Below, piece by piece: positions 6,501-7,411 of a DNA stretch of 7,411 bases. Under the pieces are notes generated by a model, which had not been told where the DNA came from, ran no database searches, and worked only from the letters and a program-made list of their open reading frames with translations. Numbering within the stretch: position 1 is the first letter of the stretch; every line of letters begins with the position of its first letter. The stretch comes from Streptococcaceae bacterium. Lineage in GTDB: Bacteria; Bacillota; Bacilli; Lactobacillales; Streptococcaceae. The stretch is taken from assembly GCA_031270215.1 (NCBI GenBank), contig JAISYB010000039.1:1-7411 (forward strand). The letters are read 5' to 3'. The translations under genes and the position numbers were made by a program.

Positions 6501-7290
6501 CATTCCTGTTTTTCCGGGTACAAACTGTGAATACGATACAGCAAAAGCGTTTGAAGCAGCTGGTGCTAAGACTAAAGTCGTGACATTTAGGACGCTTGAT
6601 GCGGCGGCGATTGAGCAATCAATTGCGGAAATGGTCGAAAATATCAGTCAAGCACAGATTTTAATGTTCAGCGGTGGTTTCTCAGCAGCAGACGAGCCGG
6701 ACGGTAGTGCAAAATTTATCGTTAATATCCTGCTCAATGAACGTGTTAAGGCAGCAATTGATGAATTAATTGCCCGTGGCGGCTTAATTTTAGGGATTTG
6801 TAATGGATTTCAAGCTTTAGTTAAATCTGGTTTATTGCCTTACGGCAGATTTGATGCGTTAAACGAAGTCAGTCCGACCCTATTTTATAACGACGCCAAC
6901 CAGCACGTTGCAAAAATGGTCGAAACGAAGATTATTAATACCAATTCCCCATGGCTTAACGGTGTTGCGGTCGGTGATATTCACGCAATTCCAGTTTCTC
7001 ATGGTGAAGGTAAACTAGTTGTTTCAGCATCTGAGTTAGCTCAGTTAAGTGCAAACGGACAAATCATTACCCAATATGTTGATTTTACAGGCAAGCCAAC
7101 AATGGATAGCTTTTATAATCCAAATGGCTCAGTCAGTGCAATTGAGGGAATTATCAGTAAAAACGGACAGATTTTTGGGAAAATGGGACATTCGGAGCGT
7201 TATGAGGATGGCTTGTTCAAGAATATTCCAGGAAACAAGGATCAAAAGCTGTTTGAAAGTGCCGTTAAATACTTCCAAAACAAAGACTAA
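3556..7290 (+). CDS. purL: Phosphoribosylformylglycinamidine (FGAM) synthase, single-chain
   Basis: Converts FGAR, glutamine and ATP to FGAM, the fourth step of purine synthesis; cytoplasmic. At 1,244 residues it is the large single-chain form in which PurS-like, synthetase and glutaminase parts are fused. The order is: N-terminal PurS-like domain (about 1-150); linker with SDHCRHTTF (223-231); first AIRS-type half with ETHNHPTEIEP (323-333), GGKTGRDGIGGATGSSK (448-464) and SNDFGAGG (505-512); second half with SIGGKDSMSG (777-786); and a class I glutamine amidotransferase domain from about 980. The amidotransferase shows FPGTNCE (986-992), FSGGFSAADEPDG (1038-1050), the nucleophile Cys1082 in GICNGFQ, and His1212/Glu1214 in GHSER completing the triad. 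All key residues are present and the frame is unbroken. The N-terminus NKRIFVEKK resembles streptococcal PurL. An alternative start is the adjoining ATG at 3553, one residue longer but too near its RBS. It is cotranscribed with purC and purF. Confidence 0.97.
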   Translation: MNKRIFVEKKANYKVKDITLLKELVHNLQLKTLKTLKIVQVYDVFHLEEGLLDNAQAHIFSEKVTDKILTQGELDEYLADHHYFSIESLPGQFDQRAASSVEALFLLGAKSEVVVTSAQLYLLNADLLTEELEKIKGYLLNPVDSRFKDITRPIEIEAFADSKPEIPTLDFFNTATSADFTAFKAEYGLAMEVADLLFIQDYFKSIKRNPTETELKVLDTYWSDHCRHTTFETELRKVDFSQSQFHKQLEATYAKYQAMRHELGRDKKPETLMDLATIFGRYERANGRLDDLEVSEEINACSVEIEVDVNGVKEPWLLMFKNETHNHPTEIEPFGGASTCIGGAIRDPLSGRSYVYQAMRITGAGNILQPVAETMKGKLPQQVISRGAAHGYSSYGNQIGLATTYVKEYFHDGFVAKRMEVGAVVGAAPKKNVKRLVPSPGDAIILLGGKTGRDGIGGATGSSKAHTKQSVETAGSEVQKGNAIEERKIQRLFRNPEVTQLIKKSNDFGAGGVCVAIGELAAGVEINLDLVPLKYQGLNGSEIAISESQERMSVVVDRKDVEKFIKASAKENILAVQVATVTKVPRLVMTWGGRAIVDIERKFLDTNGKRGAVDATVVDSNERQPFTKTTSRQALTKDLKELLSSLNHASQKGLQTLFDSSIGRSTVNQPIGGRFQITPTESSVQKLPVLNATTETVSLLAHGYSPEVAAWSPYHGAALAVIEATARLVATGSNWDKARFSYQEYFERMDKRAERFGKPLAALLGSIAAQEALGLPSIGGKDSMSGSFEEINVPPSLIAFGVTTSSASRILSPEFKASGENIYYLKGLGIEAELDFAKAKANFKALTAIQAKHQITSAISTKTGGLAESLSLASFGNKIGANVRIDDITSILSAEYAGFIFTSKEEIVAENLVHIGQTTSDFSLTINDITISGEDLLSAYERTLEPIYPTRFEQEQELTELKTVTSQHKIKNKKIIAEPLVYIPVFPGTNCEYDTAKAFEAAGAKTKVVTFRTLDAAAIEQSIAEMVENISQAQILMFSGGFSAADEPDGSAKFIVNILLNERVKAAIDELIARGGLILGICNGFQALVKSGLLPYGRFDALNEVSPTLFYNDANQHVAKMVETKIINTNSPWLNGVAVGDIHAIPVSHGEGKLVVSASELAQLSANGQIITQYVDFTGKPTMDSFYNPNGSVSAIEGIISKNGQIFGKMGHSERYEDGLFKNIPGNKDQKLFESAVKYFQNKD

Positions 7291-7300
7291 GGAGAAGGAA
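7291..7300 (+). promoter_or_regulatory. Ribosome binding site of purF
   Basis: GGAGAAGGAA follows directly on the purL stop. AAGGAA (7295-7300) is five bases from the ATG, while AAGGAG (7289-7294) overlaps the purL stop codon. Confidence 0.65.
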
Positions 7301-7305
7301 TTTTA

Positions 7306-7411
7306 ATGTTTGAAGCAAAAAGTTTAAACGAAGAATGCGGTCTTTTTGGGATTTGGGGACACTCCGAGGCCAGTCAGATTACCTACTTTGGCTTACATAG
7401 CTTGCAACACC
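7306..7411 (+). CDS. purF: Amidophosphoribosyltransferase, 5' part only
   Basis: The first 35 codons are present; the window ends inside the gene. PurF makes 5-phosphoribosylamine from PRPP and glutamine, the committed first step of purine synthesis. The N-terminus reads MFEAKSLNEECGLFGIWGH. The CGLFGI motif is that of an Ntn-type glutamine amidotransferase, with Cys11 the expected nucleophile exposed after removal of a ten-residue propeptide, as in Bacillus and streptococcal PurF. LHSLQH at the end of the visible part belongs to the conserved YxGLxxLQHRG region of the family. It begins 15 bases after purL, in the same operon. Confidence 0.95.
   Translation, partial: MFEAKSLNEECGLFGIWGHSEASQITYFGLHSLQH

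Overview
The window looks like a chromosomal segment from a low-to-moderate GC Gram-positive bacterium of the Lactobacillales, probably close to Streptococcus/Lactococcus. Three things support this: strong AAGGAGG-type ribosome binding sites, the order purC-purL-purF with a single-chain 1,244-residue PurL (the streptococcal arrangement rather than separate purS/purQ/purL), and a lactococcal-type PurBox placed about 76 bases upstream of the inferred purC transcription start. The family and genus calls are inferences from remembered family features; no search was run.

Layout. Bases 1-189 hold a GAAC tetranucleotide array of almost 15 units at the window edge, then a perfect 16-bp hairpin, then the ribosome binding site of the first gene. 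Bases 190-1026 (+) encode a 278-residue secreted protein with a SipW-dependent (TasA/camelysin-type) signal peptide, a likely surface or biofilm-matrix protein. A strong terminator follows at about 1107-1148. Bases 1149-1332 are non-coding but structured: a 68-base element with nested inverted repeats, then a weak terminator for the converging gene. Bases 1333-2487 (-) encode a 384-residue NapA-like Na+/H+ antiporter. It is preceded by an overlapping 22-codon leader ORF with its own excellent ribosome binding site and a TATAAT promoter. The divergent intergenic region 2553-2819 carries that promoter on the minus strand and a PurBox, a promoter and an RBS for the pur operon on the plus strand.

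The pur operon runs off the right edge: purC (2820-3539, TTG start), purL (3556-7290) and the first 35 codons of purF (from 7306), with gaps of only about 15 bases. PurF, PurL and PurC catalyse steps 1, 4 and (in bacterial numbering) 7-8 of de novo IMP synthesis, and the tight spacing implies one transcript activated by PurR when purines are scarce.

The core genes are ordinary and intact. The less explained parts are the non-coding ones: the tetranucleotide array, the two structured intergenic elements, the repeated AAAGTGA heptamer between the convergent genes, and the coupled leader ORF in front of the antiporter. I see no CRISPR array, insertion sequence, tRNA or rRNA, and no convincing new multi-gene system.
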